NCBI GenBank assembly: GCA_001599935.1
Contig: BCIJ01000004.1
Coordinates: 544,803 to 608,802, forward strand
From: Holtermannia corniformis
Lineage: Eukaryota > Basidiomycota > Tremellomycetes > Holtermanniales
Reading direction: 5' to 3'
Length of the DNA stretch: 64,000 bases
Under the pieces are notes generated by a model. The model saw nothing but the letters and a program-made list of their open reading frames with translations, did no database searches and was not told the DNA's origin. This document shows, piece by piece, positions 44,066-56,723 of the stretch. Made by a program: the position numbers and the translations under genes. How positions within the stretch are numbered: position 1 is the first letter of the stretch; every line of letters starts with the position of its first letter.

Positions 44066-44449
44066 GGCACCGGTTGCGCTCTCGAAACATCTCTTCTCGC
44101 TCGGTTGTATAGCTGTTTGGTACTGGTATCGGTTCGGGTCGGGTTGGAGTGCATAGCCCCTTTTCTCTACGCTTGTGTATACTCGCTCTGCATCCTCTGC
44201 GCTGCTGTGCCGCTCGGTGCTACATACTATTCCAACTGCGCCTCGTCTCTGATCCTACTGGGCTCTCTCGCAGAGGTCGTCGTCATCAGTTGCATCAATG
44301 CCTAGTGCCCAAGAACAACACGATCTAGCCATACACCATCTCTAGCCCAATCCGCCTCTAGATCTGGCCAACGCCATGCTCCTTGACCGTGTTGGAGACG
44401 AACATGCTGTCAAACATCAGCAAGAGGTCAAAGCGTCTAGCGTACAGAC
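44066..44449. other. Region between converging genes
   Basis: 384 bp between two convergent stop codons, presumably holding both 3' untranslated regions. No gene or repeat was recognised. Confidence 0.4.
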
Positions 44450-46411
44450 TCACGTGTCCAAGCTCGCGCGGTCCTCTTGCCGGCGCTCACGCTCCCTCTC
44501 GCGCCCAGGCAGCGGTGGCTCGGGGCCATCGTCAAATCTAAAGTCGAACCCGCCCAAGCCCGAGCTGGCGACGCTCAAACCCATAGTGTTGCGGCCAGGT
44601 TTCGAGGATGACGGTAGAGCGGCACTAGGCATCTCGGCCAAGTCCTCAGTGCTCTGTACGAACGGGAAGGAAGACAGCAACGAGTCGGCGACAGAGTGAC
44701 CCGTCGTCGGCCGGCCGCTAGTGTCCTTGGGCCCACGGAAAGCAGGTGGCGGACGGGAAATGGTCGCGTGGTGGTCCAGAGTGGTGACCGATGAAGACTG
44801 AGGGATGCCGGAAGGCGTCGGGTCGAGGGGTCGGTCCGAGGGGGGTATCATTGGGAATGACGAGAGTAGAGAGTCGGCAGCGGATCGAGCGGAGAAGGCA
44901 GAGTCGCGTGGCGCATTGCGGTGTGGTCCGACCGGAGGTGGCCCAACGTGTACGACGCGAGCCGAGGCGACCTGCGCCGACTGCCCGCCAGTGCTCCAGT
45001 GAGTTGCCTGAGTGCTCGAGCTGTCTCTTCTCCCGTCGAGCGCCAAGCTACCCATCGAGAAGCGTAGATCGCCCTCACCGCCCTCGTGCGCATCATCAAA
45101 GCGATGCGTCGACGGTGTGAGGCTGCGATAGCTCGGGGCGCCGCTGGCCTGACCAGTCATATACGATGCACCGCTCGGGAGCGCGCCAAAGGTACTGACA
45201 GAGTTGGTGTTGTTTGTACGGTGGAGCAGCTGCTCGTGATCGCCGGCTGCCGTAGCAGGCGATTGCAGTCTGGCATCGGCGAACGGATCGCCGCCCACCG
45301 ATTCCACAGGGGACAGTTGATCAGAGCCAGGTTGACGGAAGCCTGCAGCGCCGTTGCCGAGTGACTCCATCGCGCCCGATCGCGGTTGACCAAAGTGGAC
45401 AACTTCAGCCTGCTGTAGTCGGCCGACATGAACCTGCTTGCTGGTGAAAATCTTTGGAGCGTCCAGGTGGAAATCGGTTGCGCCTGATACACCCGAGAGG
45501 AAGCTAGGTGTGCCCGACACGCCCGAGCGAAACGAGTCCCTCGACGAGGGCGTGCCGACTGTGCGCGATGGCCCGGCCGGGTTCAAGCGAAGATCAAGGT
45601 CTGGCGAACGCGCCGGTCGTGAAGGAGCACCATTTGGTAGACGGAGAAGGTTTTGACGGGCTGCATCGAGCGTCTGAGCTGGGTCGCGTGTCCGTTCCGC
45701 GCCGTTGTCTTGACCGCCTGCGGGTGCGACATAGTGAATGGGGATGACGTTGGTCGAGTGAGAAGAGGCAAAGGACAGGGCGCCCTGGCTGCCACTGGTC
45801 GATACACTCTCACGATCGTGAAACGGATTGCCTGGCCCGCGCGAGCTCTGGTTCCTCGGGTCGAGATTGATTTCAGCTTGCTGTCTTGAATACACCCTAA
45901 CAGAGCCGTCGCCCGTATTGACGCTGGCCGGGAAGGAGCCACGGCTCGACGCGCGGCGGTTGGGCGTGGGCGATGTGGGTGTTGACAGCTGAAAGCCAGC
46001 CGACTCGGCTTTGCGTGCTCTAGCTGCCAGCGCTTCGAGCCGAGCGAGGTCTCGAGCCTTCTTGCGGCGCAGCCACCAGAAGAGGACGAGGCTACCGATG
46101 ACCAGAACAGCGACGACGGGGCCTGTACCGTCAGCTTGGTACGACAGTGAGACTTGTGACTGACCGGCAATGACCCCTGGGTTGACAGTGGCTGACTTTG
46201 AGCTACTGGAACCCGACTTTATGCATTGGATCTCGGGGCACGCAGAACACGTCCTGACGGCTGATCAGCCGACGCCGTTGAGACAGGCTATCACGTACCG
46301 GCTCGTCAAGATACAGCTCTCATCTGCTGCACAGTTGCAAGTGGGCGACGGTCCCGAGCAGCTCACGCAGTCGTCTCTGCGCAAGAAGGAATGAGCGTGG
46401 GTAAAGTCCAT
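44450..46411 (-). CDS. OPY2: OPY2-like membrane anchor of the HOG pathway
   Basis: The start at 46411 gives a short extracellular head, MDFTHAHSFLRRDD, followed by a Cys-rich unit: CVSCSGPSPTCNCAADESC, LTSRTCSACPEIQC. This is the Opy2 N-terminal domain. A membrane segment (VVAVLVIGSLVLFWWLRRKK) follows, and then a cytoplasmic tail of about 550 residues rich in Ser and Pro. In yeast, Opy2 recruits Ste50-Ste11 to the plasma membrane. The tail holds two near-identical motifs (SAADSLLSSFPMI, SVADSLLSSFPFV) that may be docking sites. Three exons; the start codon choice is moderately sure because there is no classical signal peptide. Confidence 0.78.
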
Positions 46412-47212
46412 GATGTCGTGCTGCGCAGAGGCGGCGTCAATGCCAAGCGACGCGAGCGTCCGGAAGCGTACTGACCTTTGCTGCCAGCAGCGAAGCGTCG
46501 TGGCCAGAATCGGTTCGTGACGTACAATAATGAGAACGAGGCCTGACAAGGTCTGGCGTGTGAGGCCGGGCAAGGGTGCAAGGAAGCCGATCAAAGGAGG
46601 TGTTCAGGGTGCGACGTGACCGGATCGAGTCTGTCGCGTGTGGGTGTAGTAGGTCTTAGGCTCGTGCGAGGGAGATGAAAAGAGAGGTGAACGAGTGACT
46701 TTGGCCAGTTGAGGCGGTACGGTAGCTAGGGTGTATGATACAAGAAGCCGGCGAGGTGCGATGGGGACTTGGCGCGATGCGACGCCGTCTGTCGTGGCCG
46801 TGTGCGGCAAAGGAAGGCGCGTGGTGGTGGTGTACTGGCGGTAGGGATGGGCAGGAACGTTCACTAGTGGTCGTGGGCGCCAGCACTGAGCAAGCAAAGG
46901 GTCAACGATGGATGAAACGCGCGGCCGCACAGACGCCATCCAAACCAAAGATTCGCTACTCACGGTTTCCACTCTGATAGTAGGTACACCTGCACACTCT
47001 CAAGACGTCCTGGTCGTTTCTCTCTTCAAGCAACGCCTGTCGTATGCTACACTTGCTGACTGTAAACGGTGCAAGGGTGAGCGCGTGCGAGGAAACGAGG
47101 GTACAACAATGTCAGGAACGGCAGCAGTGCAGTGTAACGACCTGCTCAAGCGTATACCGTGCTGTCAGCTCTCTTTGCGTTTGAGTGTACACATCATGCA
47201 TTCGTGTCTACA
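46412..47212. other. Divergent promoter region, OPY2 and beta-helix protein
   Basis: About 800 bp with no ORF of coding appearance. GA- and GTGG-rich stretches occur near 46670-46830. Promoters of both flanking genes must be here. Confidence 0.35.
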
Positions 47213-49610
47213 ATGGACAGCAGCAGCACATTGCTTCATGACTTTGTCGAGCCAAAAGACGCGTCGCTGGTGCCGCGAGCATCCCACCGGCCACGCCATC
47301 TCCCAACCGTCATCCATCGCCGCGATCAGGGCCGTCTCGCCTCTGCCTGGCCTCTTGCACTCGGCAGGATGAGAGACGAGTGGAATCGCAGCAGATGCAG
47401 AGCGAAACGACGGCGGCTCGACGACACCTACTTGAGCCTGTTCAACCGCTCCCTTGGCCTGCTCCTCCTGCTGCAACTGCTCGCACCCGGCGTGCACGCT
47501 CAACAAGAGTGTCTTCGTTTCGCAGACGCTCCGAGCATCAACCAGCTCTTCTCAGATGGTGTGTTGCACCGATCGTCGAGCTTCCACGAGCTCACAGCAG
47601 TGCCCAGGCGGTCCCGGCACAAAGGTTCTTCTATGCCCGTCTCGGACTTATCGCCTCACTTCAACCATCATCTTCACGGCCGCAGACCAGGAGCTGGCAA
47701 CCTTTGGCTACCCGGATGATGCCAAGCGGGCCAAACTGATTGTCAATGCGGACAAGCTCGCGACCGCAGTACAGTGCGTTGCGCACCCGCAGCGCTCTCA
47801 AGCTCATGCCAACGTACAGAGGCGACTGCCGGCGGTGCGCCAGAGTCTCGCTGCGATCCCTCGTCATCGATGGCAACCGCAAAAAGAAAGGCCGCATCGC
47901 GGACGCCGACCTCGCAGGAGGGTTGATTGTCCTGGGAGGGAATGAAGCACCGACCGTCGCAAACTGTGTCATCAAGGATCCCAGGTCCGTCCCCTTGATC
48001 CTAGTTGCCACAGCTCGAGCTTATCCGAGTCAGAGGTTGGACCGCTATCCATATCCGCGAGGGTGACAAGCTCAGTTGCAGCGGGGCTATTGTCGAGAAC
48101 AACGAGATTGTCAGCCACAGCAGTTGCACTGGCACACACTCGACTGACATCACCATAGGGTCCAGTCGGTGAAGAGTATATCGAGGCCGTAGATGGTCCA
48201 GATCCCGAACTCAGCCCTCTGGGTCGCCCCCTGGGTGACGGGCTGTCGATAGCTTGTCGTGACTCGTTTGTGCGAGATAATGTACACTGGCTGCTTCGCC
48301 CTTGGTGCATGCGCTGACTTTGCGCAGGTGTTTTACGACAACACGGATGCGGCCGTCGTCGTCTACTGCTCTCCTGGCACAAAAGTCACCAACAATCACA
48401 TCTATGCCAGAAAGCTCTCGGCAATGGCTGGGATCTTGGCCGTCGATTCAACCCCGTTTGACGGCGACTACACCGATATGACGATCGCTTCCAACATCAT
48501 CGACGCTGCCTCGTATCCTATCCGGGTTGGGATCGGACTCGGTGCCGCCGTCTGGTCCGACGATACCGAAACCATCCTCAAAGGCGGCCAAGTGACCGAA
48601 AACGTCGTGCGCGGCATGTACATGGGCTTTGGGATCGCGGCATCGGGTCTCGAAAACTGGACGGTGCGAGACAACTGGTCTGAAGCTCGTCATTCGGGCA
48701 AGCGCACCAAACGCTGCTTTGACGAGCCGATCAACCCGGTTCCGATGGCTTTTTTGTACAATCAAAACTCTATCACCCATAGCCGGTTCCAAGCCGACTT
48801 TGTCAATGGCGAGTTCGCGTACGGTACGTTCCACGTGTCCCTCTAGACTACTTCTCACGTCTCAGCCGTGTGCATTGACGGTCAAGACGAGGAGGACGAT
48901 ACGCCCGAAAACGTCGGGCAAGCACCCGTGGCCCAAGTCGACGAGGTACGCTCGAGGGATTCTTGTCACGCGCCTCCCTTGCTGAAAGATTTACAAAAGC
49001 CCAAAGTCAAGCTCGAGACTTCATCGGGTGTACAACTGCCCTCGACAGGCTCGGATGTCATGGACGGCATCCTGCTGCACTCACAGGCACGCATGCTCGA
49101 AGCCATCAGTGCTCTGGGCAAAAAGGTCGATGGCGTCAACGCGCAAGCCTTGGGCGAGCGGGATCCAGAGCAAACGTCAAGATCGCTGCTGCTGCATGAG
49201 CGTTACTGACATGTACTAGGCTGAACAAGGAGTTACTGGAAAAGCGACTTCAACGCTTGGACGAGGAGCGGCTGCTGCTCATGGATGAAATGGCAACACT
49301 GCGGATCGAGTTGAAGATCCTTGTCGAGACATTGATCGAGGCCGAGGTTGGTTACCGCTCATGGCTTTCGAGAGGTACTGACTTGTCGGAGGCTCAGGAA
49401 GAGGACTTGTTCAAGGCCAGCACAGACACCCTCGCGCAGGGTACACATCAGGCCAACGCAAGGGCTGCGGGCAACGGTTGGGCTGGAGATGCCAACTGGG
49501 CATTGGTAGGCAAGATGCTCCTGGGTCAAGTTGTCTTCGGGATGGTAGTGCTCCTGTATCGACACTGGGCACGACAAAAGCAGGATCACCGCGCTGGCAA
49601 GCGTGTGTGA
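47213..49610 (+). CDS. Membrane-bound right-handed beta-helix (pectin-lyase-fold) protein
   Basis: About seven exons. The frame has ATGs at 47213 and 47369. A hydrophobic stretch (SLGLLLLLQLLAPGVHA) acts as a signal peptide or anchor. The following exons show beta-helix rungs: GGPGTKVLLCPS, TIIFTAADQELATFGYP, SLVIDGNRKKKGR, VVVYCSPGTKVTNNHIY, TIASNIIDAASYPIRVGIGL and GGQVTENVVRGMYMGFGIAA. This is the conserved fungal pectin-lyase-fold family without known activity. Here it continues into a coiled-coil segment (KELLEKRLQRLDEERLLLMD) and a C-terminal membrane helix (MLLGQVVFGMVVLLY) with a basic end. Known relatives usually end after the helix, so the extension is unusual. Catalytic residues cannot be assigned. 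Confidence 0.72.
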
Positions 49611-49713
49611 AAGCATCACAGTCGGGAGGGCATAGGGCATGCATATCAAACAATGTCAATATACCACCAGCTCGACGCTGAAGCAGACGTGGATACTGGC
49701 TTGGTACAATACG

Positions 49714-51582
49714 CTAGTGTATTCCCTGACGGACTCCATGCGAATCCGCTGACTTGGGCCGAGGTTTGGAGGCGGTTAACTGTCACGCCAGTGTGCGGTG
49801 AGAGCTGTGCGGTTAGCGAGGCTGCAGTTCCCCGCGCAAGCTTACTATGTAGATGGCCTTCTCATCATTGCCGCTCGCAGCGAGGAACTCGCCGTCTCGT
49901 GAAAAGGCTAATTGATCAATGATACCGCTGCACCTGGGTCAGATGCAGCCGCAAGTGAGTCGCAATGGCACCAACGGGATGACTTGATACGTCCAGACTC
50001 CGATCCAACTCTTCGCTTCATATAGGTTGACTGAAGCGTCCGCACCGCCAGTGGCAAAGTACCTTTGGCTCCTTTAGCCATGTCACAGTGCTCGACGTAG
50101 CAACTCACTTTCCTGTCGGGCACAGGGCCAATGCGTAGCAGTTGAGAATGTGCACGGGCGTTTGTCGAAGAAGGGGTAGTTGTTTTGCCCACTTGCCTTC
50201 GACTGGATCTGTTGCGGGCGGAGCGGGACTCCCTGGGCCGCTAGCTAGCGGGGTTGCCGTCTCATTCGTCGTAGCTCGTCCATTGTCGTTGGCGGGTTCT
50301 GGGAGAGCTTGTATCTGAGCATCGACTTCCATGGCATTGTCGGCAGGCTGCGTATTTGGTTCGACTGTGACATCTGGTGGTTCATCGGATGTGCCCTCGG
50401 CCATGTCCACATCCACTAAAGGCTGATCGCCAGTGTCCTCGACATTTGCTTCTGCAGCTTCCGGCCGGTCCAGGGGTGTTGTTGAGCGAGCGCGAGGTGA
50501 GTCGGGCGGATTACTTGCCGTTTCCTCTTCAGGTCGGACCGCTTGGTCTGAACTTCGGGGTTGTGGAACCGTGCCGTTGATCACGGACTGAGGAGTCTCA
50601 CGGAACTTCCAAGTGTTGAGCCCACCATTGGCGGACCCTGTTAGTATGACGTTGCCAGAGTGGGAGAATTGGAATCCGTGAAACTGTGCGAAAAGTGAGT
50701 GACCGCCAGCCAATATGTGGCGAGACCCGACCTCGTCCAGTGGAACGCCCAGATCGACCCCTGCACCGCCCATTTGTATGTCGTCTCGAGACGCCCATGT
50801 CGTTGTACCGTCATCCCCTGTGAACTGCTTCAACCCCGAGTCTTCCACGTCCCAGTGGATCACTCACCAAAGGGACCCCGCCAGAAGAACATTGCTTGAT
50901 CCCGATTCCCCTGCTCGCATACAATGGCAAAGTGGTCGCCAGTCGGGTGGAAAGCTATCCGAAGGCTGCTGGCCGGCAAGTCGAAGGTCGCAACTGGCTT
51001 CGAACAGTCTGAGTAGAATGAGCACAATGTCCTCGAGCTTCAGTCATCACCTTTCAGATCCCAGACAGCAGCAGTGTTTGGAGTCTTGTCGGAAAGCTTG
51101 GTAGAAGACACCAATATATCTGGATCTGTCGGAGAGAACGCTACTGCAGCTGCGGCTTCGTGAGAACGTTCAATGATGCTTGTCGCAACTGACCAATGTG
51201 CCCCGAGTGGGGACTCTGAGAAGATCCAGAAGGCAGCGAGAAGGATCTTGACACGTCGTACTGAGGTCGCTCAGAGTCTAGGCAGGCTCACTGACCCGAA
51301 AGAGCTCTTACCTTTCCTGACGCATCCCACACTCGCAGTTGCTTATCTTGGCTACCTGTCGCGAGTCTTCGACCATCGCACGACCATGCCAAGGAAACTA
51401 CAGGCTTGAGCGAGTGCTGAGCGCTCAGGCCACCTCGCACTTCGGCTGCTTTCGAAGGTCTCGGTTGCTGCAGTTGTCAGTGCTTCACGGTAGGATCTGG
51501 CAGTCGGCCTCACTGTCAAATTCCGTGAGACGCTTGTAGTATGGAAGCGAGCCTCTGGCTCGGTGAACACGCGGCTCTCCAT
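49714..51582 (-). CDS. THO complex WD40 subunit, TEX1/THOC3-like
   Basis: Multi-exon WD40 propeller. The chosen start (MESRVFTEPEARFHTTSV) at 51582 is followed by blades SLKPVVSLAWSCDGRRLATG, QDKQLRVWDASGK, AVAFSPTDPDILVSS and SLRIAFHPTGDHFAIV. A middle exon of about 150 residues is rich in Pro, Asp and Glu and sits between FQFSHSGNVILTG and VHILNCYALALCPTG. The last blades are YFATGGADASVNLYEAKSW and LAFSRDGEFLAASG. The final-blade phrasing matches Tex1/THOC3, which links transcription to mRNA export. The acidic insert between blades is longer than in yeast. An in-frame ATG at 51666 is a possible earlier start. Confidence 0.65.
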
Positions 51583-51718
51583 CACAAATGCCGGCGCAGA
51601 TGTCAAAGATGCGATCTGACAACCTTGAACAACAGCTTCGAGTGCTGAATGCTTCACGTGCTTCATTGTTCGATAGTTACATGCACGAAAACGGAAACGA
51701 CTGGCAAACGAGTACAAT

Positions 51719-54700
51719 CTAAGCTGTGGAGAGCTTTGAGAAGAAGTGGAAGAAGTCGATCTGCGAGGCCGAGATCGAGCACTCGTAGATGTAGTTTGAG
51801 CTGACCCAAGCGCTCCAAACAGCTCGCTGGTACTACAATAGAGTCAGCGTCTCGTCAGGCGGGCGTGAGCAGTACTTACGCCTTCCGGCAGACGTTGCAT
51901 GAGCACGTCGAGGCCGACTTTGTCGACCAAGGTTTTCGGGATTGCCCGGGCGAGTACAGCCTGGCGGCTCTGCACGTTGTCGTACAGATCCGAGTGCTCG
52001 AGCTCGTTTTGCAGGTTGTTGAGTGTGCTCGAGAGCTGATCCGAGATGAGCGTGCGCGATGCAGTACCCTTGCGCAGCAAGTGTTCCTTGGCAATGCTAC
52101 GATAAGTTAGTATGTTGACCGAAGTGGTGCCAAAGACGCTCACCAGGAGTACTCGGCCGCCGCGTTCTCGCAAATCTTCTTTTGAATGTCCTGTACGTAG
52201 CTCTGGTCTTGGGTCAAGTCAGTCAAAGTTCCACAAGGCGATGGGCGACGCACAGAATGCCGACGGCTTGCCATCCTTGAAAATCATATTCTCGAGGTAT
52301 TCACTGTCAGAAAGTCCGAGACCAGCCAAAACCTCGAGAGACGAAGAAGTTACGCCGCCCTGGTTGCCAAGTCAGACGCATAAAGACACCAGCAAATCCA
52401 CGACTGACCTTGTTGGTGCTCGAGTCCTTGTACAGCACGACACCCTTCTTTTCGAGCCAAAGACGAGCCTCCTGCGTGAAGAAGAGGTTGGCACCCTCCA
52501 CGACGTACTTGAAGTGCGGCTTTCCGTCGGCATCCAAAAGATTGGCGACGTTGGAGATGTTGACGGCTTCTGGACGACCGCCGCAAGGAACAAAGAGGTC
52601 CGCCTTGACGCGGAAGTGGAACGTGTTACGGAAGTCGGTGCCGTCTGGGATGATTTCTCCTGATGGCAGTTGCACGTCTTGTTGGTCGACCAAGACCTGG
52701 TAGCCCTCGGGCCCGAGCTTTGCGGTGTTGAACTCGACGATTGGCTTACGCGCCTTGGCCAACCGAATCAGTTCAGCACGGTCAAGGCCCGCGGGGTCGT
52801 AAATAACGCCGCTACCGTCGATGATGGCACTATCTGCGTCAGCAGAGCAAAACCACACTTGAACAAGCGACGCACATTGTTTTGTCCTTGCTGAGGAGGA
52901 TCTCATTCGAACCAAGATCACCGTCAGGGCCACCAGTCTGGAACTTTGTGACATCCTTCTCCTTAACACCGTGGGCGTTGAGAACACCGTAGATGTACTG
53001 GCGAACCGAAAGAGAGGTCATGCCGTCTGTGTATGTCAGTCACTGTGAGGCGTGGCAGCCCAGGTACGCACAGGTGTCATGGGGGATGCCGCCCAAGCTC
53101 TCGGCAGACTTGCCAGTCGTGAAAGACTTCCACCAGCTCGCCTGACGCGAGCGAGCGTGCGTCGCAGCCCAGTCCATCATGTCGGCAGTGCCCTGAGTCA
53201 CGTCAATAGGTTCGACGCCACTGGGATGGACCCACCTCGTCGGGGCCGAAGAAGAGGATCTCTGGGTCTACGCGCTTGCTGACATCAACGATAGGGCCCT
53301 TGATGCCGGGGCTCTGTCCTGGAATGAGCAAATCGATGATGGACTGGATCATGTTAGCATTACACTCGACGCCACGGTGTCAGACAGCTTACATCAACGT
53401 ATTTCTCAAAGCACTGCCGGGGGTTGGCGTTGAGCGACGGCAGGATAGTACCCTTGGCTCCACCCTCTGGAATGTCCTTGTTCTTGAGGTTCTGCGTGGC
53501 TGCAAGCGCATAGTTTTCGTCGAAGAGCGTTCGAACGTTGGAGTTGTAGTTCCTGAACGCTGTCAGCTGAATGCGCCGGGCTGTTACAAGCTAGCTCACT
53601 CCTTGCCGCGGGACCGGATGATGCGGATACCACCGCGGGCAACATCTCGGAAGCGAACGTGGAAGCCGCGGAACTGGTCGCCGACGACAAAGAACATGCC
53701 GAACGCCTTCTTGGGATACTCAACCTCGGGCAGGAACGCAGGGTTGAGGCGGAAGGAGAGCGCAACCTTGGTGGGCTGGTAAAAGTTGCACTTGAGCACG
53801 TGCTTATTGAAGATGAGGAAAGCCTCCAAGATCTGAAGGTGGTGCGAGTTGGTTGCCGTCTTGCGGATCTTGAGGTACAAGTCCTCGTCCGAAAGCGGCT
53901 GCTCAGTCTTCAATCGCTGGAAGGAAAGAGTTGGAGTAAGCTGGGATGCTTCGTCCGCGGCAGGGTCTGATCGTCATTCAGCGCAGGACAAGGTGGCGAA
54001 GCACGATTACTGACAGTGAACCATGGCGAAATTGATGTAAAGCATCCGGATCAACTCGGGGTAGCTCTGGATAGTCTCTTGGATGCTCTGGCGGGTGAAA
54101 GTCTCCTCCCTGAAGCGCGTTTTGATCTTGTTCAAGACCTCGACGTGCGATGGGTTCGAATCATCAAGCACTGTGTAGGGTATAAGCAGGGCAGCCTGAC
54201 GGTCTTGATCGCAACTCACCGTTCTTCAAAGCCAAGTATGCTGATCCGAGACGGTTGCAGAAGTGTTGTGCAAAGATCCAGCCAACGTATGCGTAAGTGG
54301 CTTCTTGAACCGCGTGGTGGTTCGAGGAGTCCTCGGGATCGGCGGCAAACTATTGTGTGTTGGCGCGGGATACCAATCGGCAACCGAGACTCACGAATGG
54401 GTTGTCCGGCAGACAGTAGAGCAATGATGCCTCCTTGATGACCTGGTGAATCGAGTGCTCGATTGGTGGCGCTTTGGTGTTTGGAACAGGGTTGAGGTAC
54501 ATGGCTGAGGACGTGAGCTTGGACGAGACTTGCGCGACAGAGTACGCACAGATAACGGTGATGCCGTTGGAGAATTGCTCCACATACTTCCGCGCGGAGC
54601 TAGCCATTGGTTAGCTGATCCAGCTGGGACTCTCAAGCAACGCACTAGAGACCATAGAAGTGGTATAGATCGCTGAGGGCGGAGAAGAACTTCTTGGTGC

Positions 54701-55748
54701 CACCCATGCTGCCGGACGTCAGCCTGGTCCACTAGACCGAGCCACACTCACCGGTACCCAATAACCACGCGGCGTTCCCGCGAGTCCTCGACTTCGTAGA
54801 GCTCCATGACGGGCCCGTCGCGGGCGACGACCTCGTTCATGACATGTTGGTAGATGTCGAGCGTGTTCTCGCTGGCCTTTTCCAAGAACGACTTGTCCGA
54901 CACGGTGCGAATGTCATACTTGCCACTCGCATCGGGCGTCGCAGGGGTCTCTGAGAATGAGCACCGCGAGACGAAATAGCAGCGCAGCTGCGAGGAGACT
55001 GTGCTTGAGATGGCACCTGCCGAGCGATAGGTCTCCAATCGGTAGGCCTTTTGCGGCGTGGAGTCATCAAGGTACAGCTCGTCGATGCTACCATGCTGTC
55101 AGCTCTTTCTATGTCTCACGCCCAAGCAGCACTTACCGCTTCTCTACTGTTGCACCAGGACCTTCTGTGACACTGACACCGGCCTTGGACGAGTGGATGA
55201 AGACGGCGCCCTCCTTGGTGCCGGCCTCTTCGGCCTTTACTTCCGGCGTGATCTTCTCCAAGTCGATGACCAGCTGTTCAGGGTCGTGCTTGGTGAACGC
55301 CAGCAGCTTTGCCGAGTAGAGTGCGAGCACATGATCGGCAATGATCTCGGGTGCCTCGGCCAGGAAGTAGGTGTTGTCGATACCGAGATGGTTGTAGAAC
55401 CAGTCGACCTCGCCGTGTACCAGCTCGGCAGGCAAGAATCCGGTTTGGGCAAGAATATCTGTCACCTGATTCTGCTGGGTGGCCTTTGCTGGGAAAGGCG
55501 AGGGCTTGTAACCACTGCCGATCCAGGGGGATCAGCAGGTGATCGCGGCAATGAGCAAAGTGCTCACATGGTATCCTTGCGAATGCGGTTCACGCTGACG
55601 TCGGAACCGTTGCGCGAGATGGTACCGGGCGTGCTGGCACCCGAGAGGTAGGCAACCTGGGGAGGCAGAAGCTGCATTCGCGAAGGATCCGTCAGGTTCG
55701 GCGGAATGATGCCAGTGATCAACTCACGGTTTGCGCGTCGGACGACAT
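51719..55748 (-). CDS. GDH2: NAD-dependent glutamate dehydrogenase, large fungal type
   Basis: A multi-exon gene encoding roughly 1,030 residues, the usual size for the large Gdh2 class that deaminates glutamate to 2-oxoglutarate. A tiny first exon (MSSDAQT) leads to LLPPQVAYLSGASTPGTISR. The catalytic region has RNPAFLPEVEYPKKA-like sequence, FRDVARGGIRIIRSRGKE, NKDIPEGGAKGTI and GIKGPIVDVS. The NAD-binding part has KFQTGGPDGDLGSNEIL, then VPCGGRPEAVNISNV and YVVEGANLFFTQEARL. The C terminus is helical and ends DFFHFFSKLSTA at the TAG at 51719. The frame appears intact through at least a dozen introns. Confidence 0.92.
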
Positions 55749-56723
55749 GGCTTGGGGGAAAGGGTGTTCAGAAAGAGGCTGCAAGACCATTTTGTGGTCA
55801 GCCGCGGCGAATCTTATAGGATTTGTACCGCCGTCACGGGACGAGCTGCGGTGCGGACAGACGCCATGGACGTGCGGCCCCTGAAAGGACAGTGATAACG
55901 CACCTCGAGATAGCGCTATCGTGAGCAACGGCGCCTGCTGAGTTTCAAGTTGATAGCTCAGACGGTCGGTATGGCAAATGGTGTGCGATAGTGGACGATG
56001 CAGCTGACGGTGGGCTCGCCTAGTCTGTGTGGGGTAAGATACCAAATCGAGCGGAGAGATTACCCTCTTGCGAGAGCCGACGTCGTCAACTCACACTGAG
56101 GCGTCGGCTACGAGCACGAACGGTGATGTGGTGCGAGTGGTGTGACTAGCAGGGTGCAGCCAGCCTGCCGCGAGCTCTATATACTCTACGCCGTTTCATC
56201 GTGATCACGTTTCCATCAGTGCTTTTACCCCACCGGTCCCCGTGGCGGTACCCTTTGCATTCCTTTCTTCGGCGTCATGTGCGCGATGCAGCGTAAACGA
56301 CCACGCATTCGAAAAGGCAGGCAGCCAGGTCAGCTGCATGCGGCTTGCGGTCGCTGTTGCAGCAGCCCCGTTTTCGAATTGTCGCTCGGTTCAGCCGTCT
56401 CCCGTCGAAACAGGCGCGCCGTTCGGGGTCAAATTCGAAATCACGGCTGCGAGATCCGCTTAGACGACAACTCGCGCGAGCCATGACGAGTCGGTGCCCG
56501 CAACCATAACAAGCTGGCGAGCGTGCGTAGAATGCGCATACGTCCAGAATCAGCGCACAACTCACCTGCACGCTCTGCTGCCAGCTGTTGGTACTCGTCT
56601 CACCACCAACGCCTCGGCCGATGCCCGATTGGACCAGACTGTCCTCGACTAAACGCACTGTTCATTCCTATGCTACAGCGACGACTCTGTTCAGCGACTC
56701 TATATTATGACTCTCATTCCCCT
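55749..56723. other. Long upstream region of GDH2
   Basis: About 975 bp between the GDH2 start and the stop of the arrestin-like gene. A CTATATAC element at about 56177, 430 bp from the GDH2 ATG, is TATA-like in both orientations. No ORF looks coding. This could hold a 5' untranslated exon and nitrogen-responsive sites. Confidence 0.4.

Noticed and set aside
46604..46972. Minus-strand ORF of 122 codons upstream of OPY2
   Set aside because: It has a biased Thr/Pro composition with no motif, and lies in the shared promoter region.
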